From Aphidius gifuensis (taxonomy: Eukaryota > Arthropoda > Insecta > Hymenoptera > Braconidae): a DNA stretch of 64,000 bases. The stretch covers positions 24,330,469 to 24,394,468 of the forward strand of contig NC_057790.1 of assembly GCF_014905175.1 (NCBI RefSeq), in the 5' to 3' direction. The stretch's first letter is position 1. Every line of letters begins with the position of its first letter. The translations under genes and the position numbers were made by a program. The notes beneath the pieces are model-generated. The model did not search any database and was not told the DNA's origin. It saw only the letters and a list, made by a program, of their open reading frames with translations. Positions 37,681 through 51,040 of this stretch are shown here, one piece after another.

Positions 37681-40600
37681 CTGAAAGAAGACACAAGAGT
37701 GCTTTTCTTGTGGATCCATTCTTTGACCTCATCTTGAAAACTTGAATTTTTTTATTTTTATTTTTGTGTATCTCAATGCTCAATCGATTTAACAATATAG
37801 ACAGACATATTGACACGCTCTAAAACCTACCAGGCAATTTGATTTTCAAATTACAATCAGTTGTCAATACTTGCCTTTTTTTCTATAAATTTTAATCTAC
37901 ATTTTATATATTTAATATTCTTTGAAGAATCAATATCTGTTGATGAAAAAAAAAATTATTTTCAATTTTTAAAAGATAATTTAGCCAAGTTGTTCGATAA
38001 ATTATTTAAAATATACCTCCAAATCTGTGGAGCATCGATACGATACTCTCTCAATATGTGTGTGTTTGTGTGTTTAAATTTGTGTGCTAAAGTTGATAAC
38101 AGTTTTGTTTGTCTATTGAAAATAATGCATTGTTTATAGTCAAATATTATCACAAGTTGGTCATGTATAAAGCAAGAATTATAAAATAATAGATTAAAAA
38201 AAAAAAATCTAAATTTATTTTCATTACGTTTGAACTCAGCACAAAACCACGAGGTGGCTAATAACTTTTGACCATATACATTGAGTCAGCTTTTAAGTTT
38301 GTATAATTGAAAGCTGATATCATGCGTTATAGTTTAAAGGTTTCTACTAATGATTAGCTAGGATTTACTTTATCTCAACTGAGTGAATTCAATTTATGTA
38401 TTTGTGGTCAGTTTTAGTTTGATATATAAACAGTTGAAATTCATTTCACTCTGAATATTCATTATCAGTTTTCAAAACATCAAATATCATCTCAGCGTAC
38501 ACAAATACATTTTACATTTAAATTAATATGTAAATCATGATAAAATTTAAAAAAAAATAATAATTTAAAATTTAAAAACAAAATTCGTTCAAATCTTTTT
38601 TTTTTTTTCATCATTTTTAAATAATCTCTTTGTTCTAATGTTATTTCTACTCTTAATGTTAAAAATAATATATAAGTATATAAAAAAATTTTTTTATTGT
38701 TTTATACCACCCTCACAAAACAAGCTTTCTTTGTTGATCAATTCGAATTTAAAAATCGTGGGTAGTTTTAACATTCATGCACTTATTACGATTAATAAAA
38801 AAATTTTCAAACTTTTTTCATTCACCAAGTAATCTTGATTCAAATCGTATTTCTTTACTTCAACAATAACAAACAGAAATAAAAAATTTTATAGTTTGAT
38901 TAAGTTAAAGGTACAATATAAAATATAGTATTTAATGGTCATTTTAATTTACCTTAATGATAATTTAAATATACAAAAATATACAAAAAAATAAAAGAAA
39001 TAAGTTGAGAACAATTATTTTATTTTTCATTGTTTAATATTCAAGACAATACAAGTCAAAACAAACTGTGACTCTTGAACTTGTATGTATATTTCTGCTG
39101 CTTGATGTGTTTTAGTTTGTTTTTTTTTTTTTATTTTTATATACCATATTTTTTATATTTGTTTGTAAATGATGTTCAGACATGTCTGGTTGTTGTGTTT
39201 ATATATTCTGTATCTCCTTTATTCAACTTAGCTAAATTCAATGTGATCTCTGGGCACGAGACATAATGTGAAAACTGAGTTTCATCGTATTTCTGTATTT
39301 ATATACATACATCCCTTTTTTCACTTTGGTCAGACATGTCTATGTCATTTTTAGTCACGTTTTACTATACACAAAGTAACAAATAATGTAACAGTGACGT
39401 GATGCATTATTCTGACCAATGGCTAACTTTACTTCCCACACACATTTATGAGAAATTTTTTCATTTCATCTTTTATATTTTCTTTTGTTTTCTTTTATTT
39501 ATTAATTCAATCATTTTTTTTTTTTTTCTTTCATTTTAACTTTATAATATTGTTTGACTTATTTCTAAACTAGAAATTTTTTTCGTATTTTATTTTTATA
39601 TTACATACACGTTATCTCAAAATTCTATATCTAAAAAAAATTTTTCTTTTATATGTTTTCTACCAAGGTAATATTTTATTCCATTCAAATAATTTTCCAT
39701 TTAATTATATCAAAAATAACAACAAATTTCTTTTTTTATATTACACACATTATACAAATTTCTTTTTTTTTTTTTTTAATATTGTTCAAGGCCGAACGAA
39801 CATGCTTATAATTTTTTTTTTTTCTAATGACATTTGTCACGATTTATAAATTAAATCAACTCACACACAAACACAAAGAATAAATAAATAAAATTTATAA
39901 ATATATTTAAAAGTCAAAGAAACAAATGAAATGAAATTTTTATAATAAATTTAATAATAATCGTAGTGTAATATTATCTGTGATTTAAAAAATAAATATC
40001 AAAAAAAAAATAAATAAATAGACGAGTGGGTTTGTTCATAATGGCACAGTAATTTCATGACATTACAAATGTTACAGTATACATGTATAATATGACACTG
40101 TTGAAAATCGTAAAACTCGTGCGAAACCAAGCAAACAAAAAATAAGACTATATATAAAGGTCATTTGCATAATAATATAAAAAAAACCAGTGTCATTAGA
40201 AAAATATAAAAAAAATTTAAATATTATTTGACAAACAAGAATTAATAATGCGTGTGTAATAAAAAAAAAAAAAGATTTAATATATGTATTTTTTTTTAAA
40301 TTTGGTTTAATAAAAAATAATAATGTTTCTCATTTAAAAAAAAAAATTTATTATATTCTTAAAATGGAATATTTTATTTTTATTATTTTCATTTTTTTTT
40401 CTTTTATTTTTCATATTAACCACCTAACCGTACTTAATTATCTACTTAAAGTAAAATGAGACGATAAGTTTTTAAAACTCTCTGGTTTTTTTTTTTCAAT
40501 AAAATAATAAACCAATATCGATTTTATTATGAAATTAAAAGTATTTTTTTTTTTATATTAATTATCGTTAAATCTTTGAATAAAAAAAATAAATTTAAAT

Positions 40601-43600
40601 TTCAAGATGAGTTTTCAATATTTTCTATTTTTGATTATTTTTTTTTAACTTTTAATTTTCTTCTTTATAATATTATACGGTAGTTTTGTAATTGGGTAAA
40701 GTTTAAGCACTTGTCGATTTACAAAATTCTCTTATATTTTTACATATTTCTTTATAAAACTGAATTTATTATTGTCTTGGTTACACGAATGCTAATGGCA
40801 AGAGTTTTTTCTTTTTTTTTTCATTATTGTTTCATCAAATAAGACAATAAAAAAAAAACAAAATTTAAATAAAATATACAATATTATTGATCTCAAAAAA
40901 ACAAAATGGAAAATATTTTTTTGATTAATTTTTCTATTTTTTTTTTTGAAAACAATTTGTTTCATATATGTGTTTGAGAACAAAATAAAAACTCCAAAGA
41001 AAACGTGTATGAAAAACGATTTAAAAAAATAAGAATAAAAAATAAAATCAATAGAAAAAAAAGCATTGTAAAAAATAAGTGAAAATTTCGATTGAGTTGA
41101 GTATCGATGTGTTCATATTGAAAAAACTTTATTCAACCGCACGAACTTAAAAAATTTAGTAACCCTTCAATGTCAAACAGTCGGATGCAAAAAACATTAC
41201 CAGACATTCAAAGTATATTTTCTTTTATATTTTAAATAATTTTTTTTATATTTCAAAAATGTCTATCAAATTTATCCTCTTGGCAGACACTTGCAGATAA
41301 ATATAATTTCAATATTCCTCCAAGAATGTCTTGAAAAAAAAATATATAAAAGCATAAATTATTGATTTTTTTTAAGTAACTTTTATTTCTTTATTTTAAA
41401 CATTTATATTTATTATTATTCTTATCAATATATTCCAAAATCAATACAAAAAAAACTCATTATAAAACAAAAAAAAAAAAAATACAAAGTATCTATTTTT
41501 TTTTTATTTATTTATATTTTTTTTCTGGAAAATTTCTGCAACCTTACAAATACCTGCCGATCCTTCTGGTACATAGTAAAGCTCAGAAAAGAATCTGATA
41601 GAAATTTTAAAGATGAGGCATCTGACAAAAAATAAAAAAAATAAAGATAATAAAATTTTTTTTTAAATAAATAAAAAAAAGCTCTAAAGAAAAATATTGT
41701 AGATCAAAAGAACGACAAAAAACCAAAATTAATATTTTTTTTTTTCTGTTAATTCTTTTGAGGCAACAAAAAAAATAAAATCCTCAGTAAAAAAGTGTCT
41801 AAAAATCAAGAAAAAATGTTACAGTGATTCTGGAAAATTTTAACGATGTCTTGTGATTTTCATTACACTTTGGCATCATTTTCTTTTTTTTTTTTTTTAA
41901 TTTAATTTTTTCGTTTTTTACTTGCACTTCTATACTGACTAATTTCATTCGACATACTTTTATTTTTTTCTTCATTTTTACAAAACACATACAACCACTT
42001 TTTCAAATTAAAAAAAAAAATACATTTTAAAAGAATATATATAGTTTTTTTATTAACTCGGTTGACGGAAATATATAAAAGCCGAATGTATTTTTTATTT
42101 TAAATATAACGTATATAAGTATATGTAAAAACTTTTTAAATTTTTATAACGAAGTTGGGCTTTCATGCATTTTTACTATCAAAAAATATATATATGAAAT
42201 AAAAGTTAAAAGAAAAATGTAAAAAGTAATTTAGTTTTTTTTTTTTTTAAAGAAAATATATACATCATGTTTTAATTATTTAAAAAATATATACAATTTA
42301 AATTAATATATAATTTATTCAAAAAATTTCAGCTTAAATAAAAATTAAAATTTAAAAAAACAAACAAATATTTTTCTAGAAATAATTATTTATAAAAAAT
42401 GTGGATAATTATTTATGCTGGTGCTTAATGTCACATCAAAGATCGTTGCTCATCTATTCAAAAAACAGGAAAAAAAAAAGAAAAAAAAAGTGCATTCAAA
42501 AGATAAAAAAAAAAATAAAAAAAAAATATAATATTTTCCATGGACGAATGAAAAATCGTTGGTTAGAAAAATTAAAATTCCAGTGAGGCAATCGAAATAC
42601 ATATATATTTCTATTCCACATAGAAAAAAGAGGATCAAATGTTTGAAATAAAAAATGATGGATAAAAAAAAAAAAAAATAAATATTAAAAAAAAACTTTA
42701 GAATTGGTATACGCAAAATTGGATAAATCATGTCCTGTGTTCACGACAGCTGTGCAACTGGCGGTGCAGATTCGTTCGTCACTTGGGGGTTGACGGTTTT
42801 ACGGTATAAAAAAAATTCGTATATTTATATATATGTATAGATATAAATATTAAGTACCGTAAATAAGAGATATGTTGTATATACTATAGATCACATAAAT
42901 ATATATATACGCGTGTATTTATGAGTTGAATTTGTTTATGTATATTGGCTTGGAGGGTTGAGTGAATGAATGAAGGGTTAAACTTCGACGTCGTATTCAC
43001 CAGTTAGGTAGGATTACGAGTTGTCGTACATTACATACTTTACTTCAGTTTGTTAGGGCATTTTACTGAAGAAAATATTATGTAAAATATATTACACTTG
43101 TTATTTTAACACACTAAAGTAAAACCAATAAACAATTTTTATTTTATTTTGTTTATTTTTCATGGCAAGTGTACAAAAATTTTAATTTTTATTAATTAAT
43201 TCGTTTATTTATATGAATATTAGTTTATAGGATTATGTTGGTTGCAAAATATTAAATTAAAATAAACAAAATTGATTAATTTAAATAATAAAATTCTTTT
43301 CTAAATTTTTATAAATATCCAAATCGAAATATTTATTTTTTTTATACTTTATTATTGTTACTGATTTACGTGACCTCAAATGTGAATGTAAATAGTCAAA
43401 TCAATAGGTTTGACAACCTTATACGATATATAATAGCTCATATTGATAAAAAAAAAAACAAATTTATTCGTTGCTTAAAAATGTTTAATGATTGACACAT
43501 TGATATTATACAAAAATAAATTCATTCAATAATAAGAATTTTTTTGTTTTTATAATTTTTTTTTTTCGTTTTGATAAATATATACATATATATATTTTTT

Positions 43601-46469
43601 GGATATGATTAATGATGAACAAATGTGTGTGTCTGTGTGTCTACGAATAATACTCATGGGATCATTTGGATTATGACGATTTATCGATATTTTTTTATTC
43701 TTTTTTAAATTCATTCTTTTTTTTTGTATTTTTCATTATACTGTGATGTTATTCATGTTTTTGATATAAATGAAATAAAAAAAAGACAAAAAAAATATGT
43801 CATCAAAGAGGGTTTTTTTTTAGACAGAATAAAAAGAATTATAGCTTGACTGAGATTTTAATTTTTATGGTACATATGAATATGTAATTAATACAAATGT
43901 AAACTAAAAATCATTTAATCACTTTGATAATCATAAGGATGTATCTCTCTGGGCTCTGGCTTTTCAAAAATCCATTTGTATCATTTTCAACTATTTCCAT
44001 GATCCAGATAGTCCTTGAATAATTTTTTATTTCGATAGGATTGTTCATTTTTTTTTCTCAATTTCATCAATAATTTATCTTATAAAAAATAGAAATAAAT
44101 AAATTATTTTAATTTAAAATTAAGTTGAAATAATTGCCAATCATTCAGCCCAAGTGATTAAACAACACTTGAAAAAAATTAAGCTGATATTCTACTTTTT
44201 TATTTCTTTGATATTGCTAAATTTTTTTAAATCTGATATATAAGATATTCGAAACTTTGAGAAAGGATGTTACAATTTATATACCACAACTGGCATTAAT
44301 CTTTCTTTCGATATATTTGATATTAATCGGTGGTTTTACAAAATAAATTTGTACGTTGAGTATTTTTAAGTATTTAATGATCCTCTCTATATATTTTTTA
44401 AATATGTCGTCGTCGGATACTTACATCCACACATGCCAACTTGACATTCCAAGCAATCATGACCACCATCATCAACCAATTCTACATTTACAATTTGGAT
44501 ATGTATTTGTAAATTCCATCAAACTTTTATTATTATTATTATCATTTTCATTATCATTCCGGAAATTAATTGAGTATGATAGCATCGACTCTATTGAAAT
44601 TCTCATAAGTACACTCAATTGAATTTTTTTTATCAATTCCAGTCAATAATTGATTATTTAATATTATTTATTCTATATTACTTTATCAGTATATAAATTG
44701 TAATTTAAATTTTTTACTGGTTGATTTTGTAAAAAAAAATGATATTGAACTTTTAATTTTTTTATATTTTCAAGCAAGACACTTTGATCAACAAAAGAAA
44801 AAGGAATATATAAATTCTCTTCTCTTCAAATGGCAAATTTCATGAGCCATAGAAAATGAGTCTTCATGCTCAAGCGAGCCCCCAGAGGCGAGACCCTTCA
44901 AATTCTAGATAATTTTTATCATCATTATTGTTGTTATTTTTGTTTTTTTTTTATTTTGCAATATACTTTTTTTTTTTTCTTGTCATATTGTCGATAAAAT
45001 GATTGGTTGTGATGATATTGTCAGATTACCCAAGTCATATGTTGATCGTCAATTTTATTTTTGCGATGATGAGAAAAAAAGGAAAAAATCAAAGAAAAAA
45101 AATAACATAAAAGACGCAAAAAATTGAGTAGACAAGTTAAGATGAAAAAAAAAATAAATGAAATAATAAAATGATATATAAAAAAAGAAAAATAAATAGT
45201 GATATCCAACCAATTTCCCACGGATTCATCGTCGTTTTAGTTTTTATATCATTCTTGATCGTGTATTTTATCCGACAGAAGCTCAAACCAGTGGGTTTAT
45301 GGCTGTTCTTGGTAAAAATTGACGGGTCTTGAAAAAGAGATAATAAAAAAATATAAAAAATATAAAAAATAAAGATAACATAGTTGTGAAAGGTGAATTG
45401 AAGAAACAAGAAAAAACTAAAAGTTGTAAGAACAAGCCTTGAGTCAAAGCAAGGCAAAAAACATTTAAAAATAAGAAAAAAAAAGGAGAGAAAGAGAGGA
45501 GAGGAGAGAACGAGATGATATAAAAAAATGTTGTAAAAAAAAAAAAAATTAAATAAAGAATATAAACAGTAAAAGACAAGCAGTGAAAGAAACTGAAGTC
45601 ATGGCAAGGAAGGACATATGAGAAAGAGTTTGTATCCTTTGCTGGAGACCCTAATGGTGGTATATAAAACAAGGCTGATATAATCGATGGTCATTAGTCC
45701 TCGGTCACTGGCTCTTTTGTCTTTATATTTTATTTTTATTTTTATTTTTCTCTTTTTGGTTTTCTCTGTTCAACTCATCTCTCTGGACCAACAAGTCCAG
45801 AAATTCCTGTAAATCCTTTTTTTATTTTATCTTGATCTTTCTTGGTCATATTCATCCCTAGCCAGTTTGTTTGTGGCCTAACATACGACATCGTGATGAC
45901 ACGTGTTTACTCGCTAAAAGACCGACAAACCACGTACCATCACACAGCCAATTACGTAATTCATATGGAATTTTAAATATATATAAACAATAATATAAAA
46001 ATATTGATAAACTTTAAACCATCCAATGCACGCATCATATTATTATTTCATATCCAAAAATTATTTTTAAATTTTAAATAATTCAACATAAAATATATTT
46101 TTATACATGAAAATTATATTTTTTTTTGACATTGATAGTCATGTTAATATATTTATAGTGTATCTCAAGTTATCAGACAGCCCATTTTGATTTTTTTTTT
46201 TTATTTCACTCCAAATTCTATCGTTACTTCAGTTTGCCCCGTGGATAAAAATATAAAATAATTTTTCGCTCGTGCCGCCCATGATACAATGTAGACACGC
46301 GATCTTTAAAATTTTTTTTTTATTTATATTTTTTCGCATACACAACAAGAGGTGCATGTGATACCTTAAATACCTGCACACACACACACAAATATAAAAT
46401 GCAATATTATGAATGTTATATACTGTTTTGTATACAACATTTTGTTATGGTGGTATCATCTATTTTCAG
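37681..46469. other. A+T-rich stretch with few signals
   Basis: No gene is supported across these ~8.8 kb. Notable small content: two AGACATGTCT palindromes (39178-39187 and 39332-39341); a weak acceptor-donor abutment TTTTCTACCAAG then GTAATA (39667/39668); island 42735-42800 with CAGCTG E-box and CpGs; patch 44865-44900; purine-rich 45400-45510; patch 45640-45720. A (CA) microsatellite lies at 46377-46390. Open frames here are low-complexity Phe/Ile/Lys runs. Confidence 0.5.
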
Positions 46470-46516
46470 TGAATTTACATACCTGGCGCGCGTATACATT
46501 GGTGCACACCTCCCAG
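46470..46516 (+). CDS. Candidate 47-nt plus-strand exon
   Basis: An acceptor TCATCTATTTTCAG (ending 46469) and a strong donor CCCAG-GTGAGA (GT at 46517-46518) bound a G+C-rich 47-nt block. One frame reads EFTYLARVYIGAHLP; another is also open (NLHTWRAYTLVHTSQ). The island continues to 46575. Splice signals are good at both sides, but no partner exon or family is recognised. Confidence 0.3.
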
Positions 46517-49500
46517 GTGAGAGAGTTAATTTGCTTGCGATCCCCGTGCGACGCCCCAACATCTGTTTTCAGTCACGGTATATATAATATTATCTGTATA
46601 TTTTGTATATATACACCTGCATGCGATGGCATACTTGTAGACATCTCTCTACTACTACCTCTTATTTTAACCCTCTCGTGAAAACATTCAAAATTACAAT
46701 ACTGTATACTTTCATTAATTTATACTTAGACATGATTTGCAAACTGATAAAATAATATCTCAATTAAAATTATTGTTTATCTTAAATCAATTATTATTTA
46801 CATCTTTATTTCTATTTTTTATTTTTCATCTTTTATAAAATTTGATATTGAATATTATAGGTATATATTTGTAGGTAATTTCTTTGTTGTTTTTTTTATT
46901 TAATATTTTATAAAGATGAAGAATTGAATGAAAATAATATATCTGCAGGATATTTAAGTGCAAAAAAATCAAGATGAATCATGATATACCTCACTTATGT
47001 TTTTATTTGTTTTCTGTATTTTACCTTATTTTTGTTTTATTTTTATCCAGTAAATGCACATATACACACAAAAAATAAAAGCTTTATTTTTAACAAATCA
47101 TATATACTCAAATATGAATAAAAAAAAAACAATATCAGAATGCACCCTCATCTACCATATGTTACCGTCAACATTCAGAACTTTGATAGACACTTAAACT
47201 CAATGTCAAAATAATATTTGCCCTCAAGTAATATTTCATGATTTTTATTGCTATATATTTTATATTAAAAAAATAAATAAAATCATGAAATATATTTACA
47301 TTGAATATCAAATATCCTATTCATCATGATTATGCAAAGCTCATTCAATTTTTCTTTTTCTCTTAAATTTTTTCTATCAGTCTATTAAAAATACATTTAA
47401 CATTTTAAAAGCTTAATCAATTTGAGATACATGCACGTGAATAAATTTATTTATTAAATAATGATAAAAACAATAAATAAATTAACAAATATAATTTATT
47501 ATCATTATATTTTTTTATACTGAGGTGAGAGACGAAAAGACGTAGTGACGAATAACATGATATCACATTTTGTTGTCGCATTTCAAGGTAAATAATGTAT
47601 ATTTGTGAGGCGTTATATTGTTATCTTATGAGTTATGAATGCCATTTTTCAACTGGCAAAAGAAAATATCATTTTTTTTTACAACTACTTTTTGTTATTA
47701 TTATTTTACAAAAAAATAATATATAAATATAAAATGTAAATGATAAAAAAAAAATAAAAACGGAATATCCTTTTTTTTTATATTATTTATTATTTTCATA
47801 CGCATTTATAAAAATGAATATTATTCTTGCAAAACTGACAAATAACTGACACATCAAAATTCGTATATACAATGAAAAATAATAATTAAAATGAATAATT
47901 AAATTTAAACATTGAATTGCACTTTTCACTTTGACGTGAATTTGTCTATCAATTTCAATCACCAATTATTATTCGATTGCTGACGTATTATTTATAAACT
48001 ATTTGAATATCGGGAAATTATTTTTTCATTATGAAGAAGAAAGAGACATTGTTATTGATAAAAATTATATATTAATTACATTTAAATTTATGGCAGTTAA
48101 TGACAATTATAATAGAAAATTTATGATATTTTTTTTATTTTTAAATCGTACATTTTTACATTAACTATATAGTCATTTTAATTTACAACAAGATGAATTT
48201 ATTTATAATAATTTTATAATTTATACAGGCTATAATAATAATGATAATTTTTTATTAATATGAGTGATGCACTGATGGTGTAATTGCATTGAGTATGTAT
48301 AATATTGTATTGGACTTTATGCACTGAATTTACCACACTGATGTTTGTTGTTATCGACAAGCATAAAAGCATTTTAGTACAGTAAATTTTTTGATGTTAT
48401 TAAAGTCAATTTTAATAACAATATTACTTGTTTACTTCATTTTTTTTGACATTAAATACACCAATAAAAAAATATATTGTAGATAAATGTAATAATACAA
48501 AAAACAACTCAATACATTTTTTTTTTTTTTACAATTGTTTGTAATATATTTTTGAATATTTTTTATTTTTTCATTTGTTTATTTTTGTTATGTATATTTA
48601 CAACAAAATAAAAGTAATTTCATTTTTTTTTTTTGTTTGCTTTTCTTGACTGTCAAAACTACTGTGTAGTGGAAAAAAAAAATGAAAATAAAAATTCAAC
48701 TCTCATCAAAGTAAATTTATAAAAATTTTTTATTTTCTTGCTAGAATTTTATATTTTATATTATTTATGACACAATGAAAAATAGGAAACTTTTTAGTAA
48801 AAAGTTTTCCAATTTTTGGTCATGAAAAAAAAAATTTTAAAATATATAAAAAAGTCGATTTGTAGAATGGCGTGTAGGATGGCCAATTTCAGTCCGAACA
48901 AAGACGATAGCCAATCAAGATAAATAGAAAAAAAAGAAAAAAAATTTACTCATTCTGTATATGTGTTGGTGTCGATAGTAGCTTTTGATAAGATTTTTTA
49001 TTTTCTTCATTTCATTTCATTTGAAGATTTCCTATTATTTTTTTTATTTTATTTTTTTTCTATTAAATTCTATTAGACCTAGTCGACTTTTTTTTTTCTT
49101 TTATTCTCAAAGTTTCCACACTATCGATCAGTATTTCATTTTTGCATTGCAAATTAATCAAGCAATTTACAATATTAAAATCAATCAAAAAGGAAAAAAA
49201 TTCAAGCACTACTTGCCATTTAAAAAAAAATAAAAAAAATTTGAAAAGTCAATGACGTACTACTTTTTTAATTTTAACGTTAGTAACTTCGTTTCAGCAT
49301 AGTAATAAAGTTGGTAGAAAAAAAAATCATAAAAATATCCTTCAAGAAATAAAGTAAAAAAAAAAATTGATTTTCAATAGATTTATTTGTATGGTAGAAA
49401 TTTTTTTAGTATTATAATTCTTGCTTGAAAATATTGATCCATTAATAAAACGTAAATTGTATAAGCTTCATGCTCTGCCTTGTCAATTAACGTCTTTGGT

Positions 49501-49950
49501 TAACCGAGGGAAATTTACCTTCATAATTTGAGTAATTATTAAATTTTCTCATATACTTCTCATATACATTAGAGTCAGACTATATGTGAGACAGTTTTCT
49601 AAATTTTAAAAATGTTTTTTTGATGATTATTTGACAAGTGAAGTTGAATTAAAAATAATAAAAAAAAATAGTTTCATAGAAATTTAATGTAAGGCAGATT
49701 TTACAAATGACAACTATAAAATTGACATGAACTTGACTATCAAAAGCATGTGTTGTGAATTTAATAACAACTTATAAAATCATAAATTCGTTTGTCACTC
49801 AAAAACACACAAAAACTTGTGTTATAAAATATTAATATCACACTGATTTCGTCGCTGTACATTTAAGTAATAAACAAAAAAAAAATAAATCAATTTTAAT
49901 ACTATAATAATATTTGTATATTCTTTTAAAAATTTAATTTAATTTCTTTT
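46517..49950. other. A+T-rich non-coding stretch
   Basis: Apart from the tail of the island at 46517-46575 and a small patch at 47520-47600, the stretch is A/T repeats with no supported gene. Confidence 0.6.
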
Positions 49951-49980
49951 ATTTTTTAACATTTGTTTCAGGTAAGAATT
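49951..49980 (+). other. Candidate recursive splice site (ratchet point)
   Basis: A pyrimidine-rich tract ending ATTTGTTTCAG is followed with no gap by GTAAGAATT (junction 49971/49972). This is the juxtaposed 3'/5' splice-site arrangement of ratchet points, known from long introns of Drosophila and vertebrates, where an intron is removed in steps and no exon remains. Both halves are strong. A consensus donor (TTTG-GTAAGT, GT at 50050-50051) lies 78 bases downstream, as expected for exon definition of a recursive-splice exon. The host gene is not visible, so the role is inferred. Confidence 0.5.
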
Positions 49981-50049
49981 ATACATACAATATCTTTGGA
50001 TTTAAAACTTCCAACTTCATCAGCATTCAACTTTTGACAAAGTCATTTG
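49972..50049 (+). other. Possible recursive-splice exon or ordinary 78-nt exon
   Basis: The block between the acceptor at 49971 and the GTAAGT donor at 50050 is 78 nt. It begins with GTAAGA, so it regenerates a 5' splice site when joined to an upstream exon. One of three frames is open throughout (KNYTYNIFGFKTSNF…); the other two have stops. It may be a normally skipped exon or a cassette exon. Confidence 0.35.
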
Positions 50050-50840
50050 GTAAGTTTTTCATAGTTTATTTAAATTCAACTAACACATACAAGCAACACC
50101 GAGTGTGGTCCAATGATTAAGGTTTGTAAAAAAAAAATTTTTAAATGAAACATTAAATTTATTTTTAACTATAATAAACATTAAAATGTCATAAAAGTTT
50201 GTGTTTTAAAAAAAAAATTAAATATACAATAAAGTTTTGATTTACGAATAAAATAATTGTTGCTGTGATTAATAAAGTTTTTTAAGATATTTAAAAAAAT
50301 ATTATTATGTTTATTATCATTGTTTAAATAAACAATATACAAATATATATTGTATTAATTATATTTTCAATTGAAGTAAATTTAAATTTGTTATTCAGTA
50401 TAATTTATCCATACAAAGTAAAGTTACATATATACATTACAGTTGAGTTTTAGAATATCAAATAAATGCATTTATAATATGCCCATAGGCAACAAAATCA
50501 GTTGAACAAAGATTTGATATTTTGCCAAATAATCCATGCATTTGAAATGCAAATACATGAGTAATTTTAATTAACAAAAAAAAATTATATATATTTATTT
50601 CAATATTAATCAGACAATTATATAATTTATTATTTGGATGTTTTAAATAATATAATCTGAAAATAAAAATAATACAATAACAAAATTTCAATGATATAAA
50701 TATACAAAATAAATTCAAAAGTATTTTATTATAAATTTCATAGAAATATTATTTATCATGTATGAATAAATTTCTCAAGAATTTGTTCTTGTCAGCCGAA
50801 ATATGTATGTGCAGTATGCAAAGCAGCTGAGAGTTTTCCT
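50050..50840. other. A+T-rich non-coding stretch
   Basis: No signal beyond the donor at its left edge. Frames here translate A/T repeats. Confidence 0.6.
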
Positions 50841-51040
50841 TTAGTATAGAATAGTGAATAGTATAGAGAGAAAGTATAGAGAAGATGAGAGAGAAGTGTA
50901 CATACCAACACACAATTGGATCGTGCCAGAGGACAATACATCCGATGAACCCTTTGACACGCCAACTTGCCAAGTATGCGATATTGCATCTAGACTTTTA
51001 TCATGCATATTCACCTAAGTATTATTTTCAATGAGCTATA
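50841..51040 (-). other. G+C island open in several minus frames
   Basis: The minus strand has a strong acceptor-like tract (TTTTTTTTCTTTTATAG ending near 51038), then two ATG-started open frames: one from 51008 (MHDKSLDAISHTWQ…, 55 codons, stop 50841-50843) and one from 50989 (MQYRILGKLACQRVH…). A good donor TTG-GTATGT has GT at 50904-50905. The signals would suit a first coding exon of a minus-strand gene, but the two frames compete and neither is recognised. Confidence 0.25.

Noticed and set aside
45283..45672. 129-codon minus frame
   Set aside because: Composed almost entirely of Phe, Ser, Leu and Tyr because the minus strand is pyrimidine-rich there; no protein-like composition.
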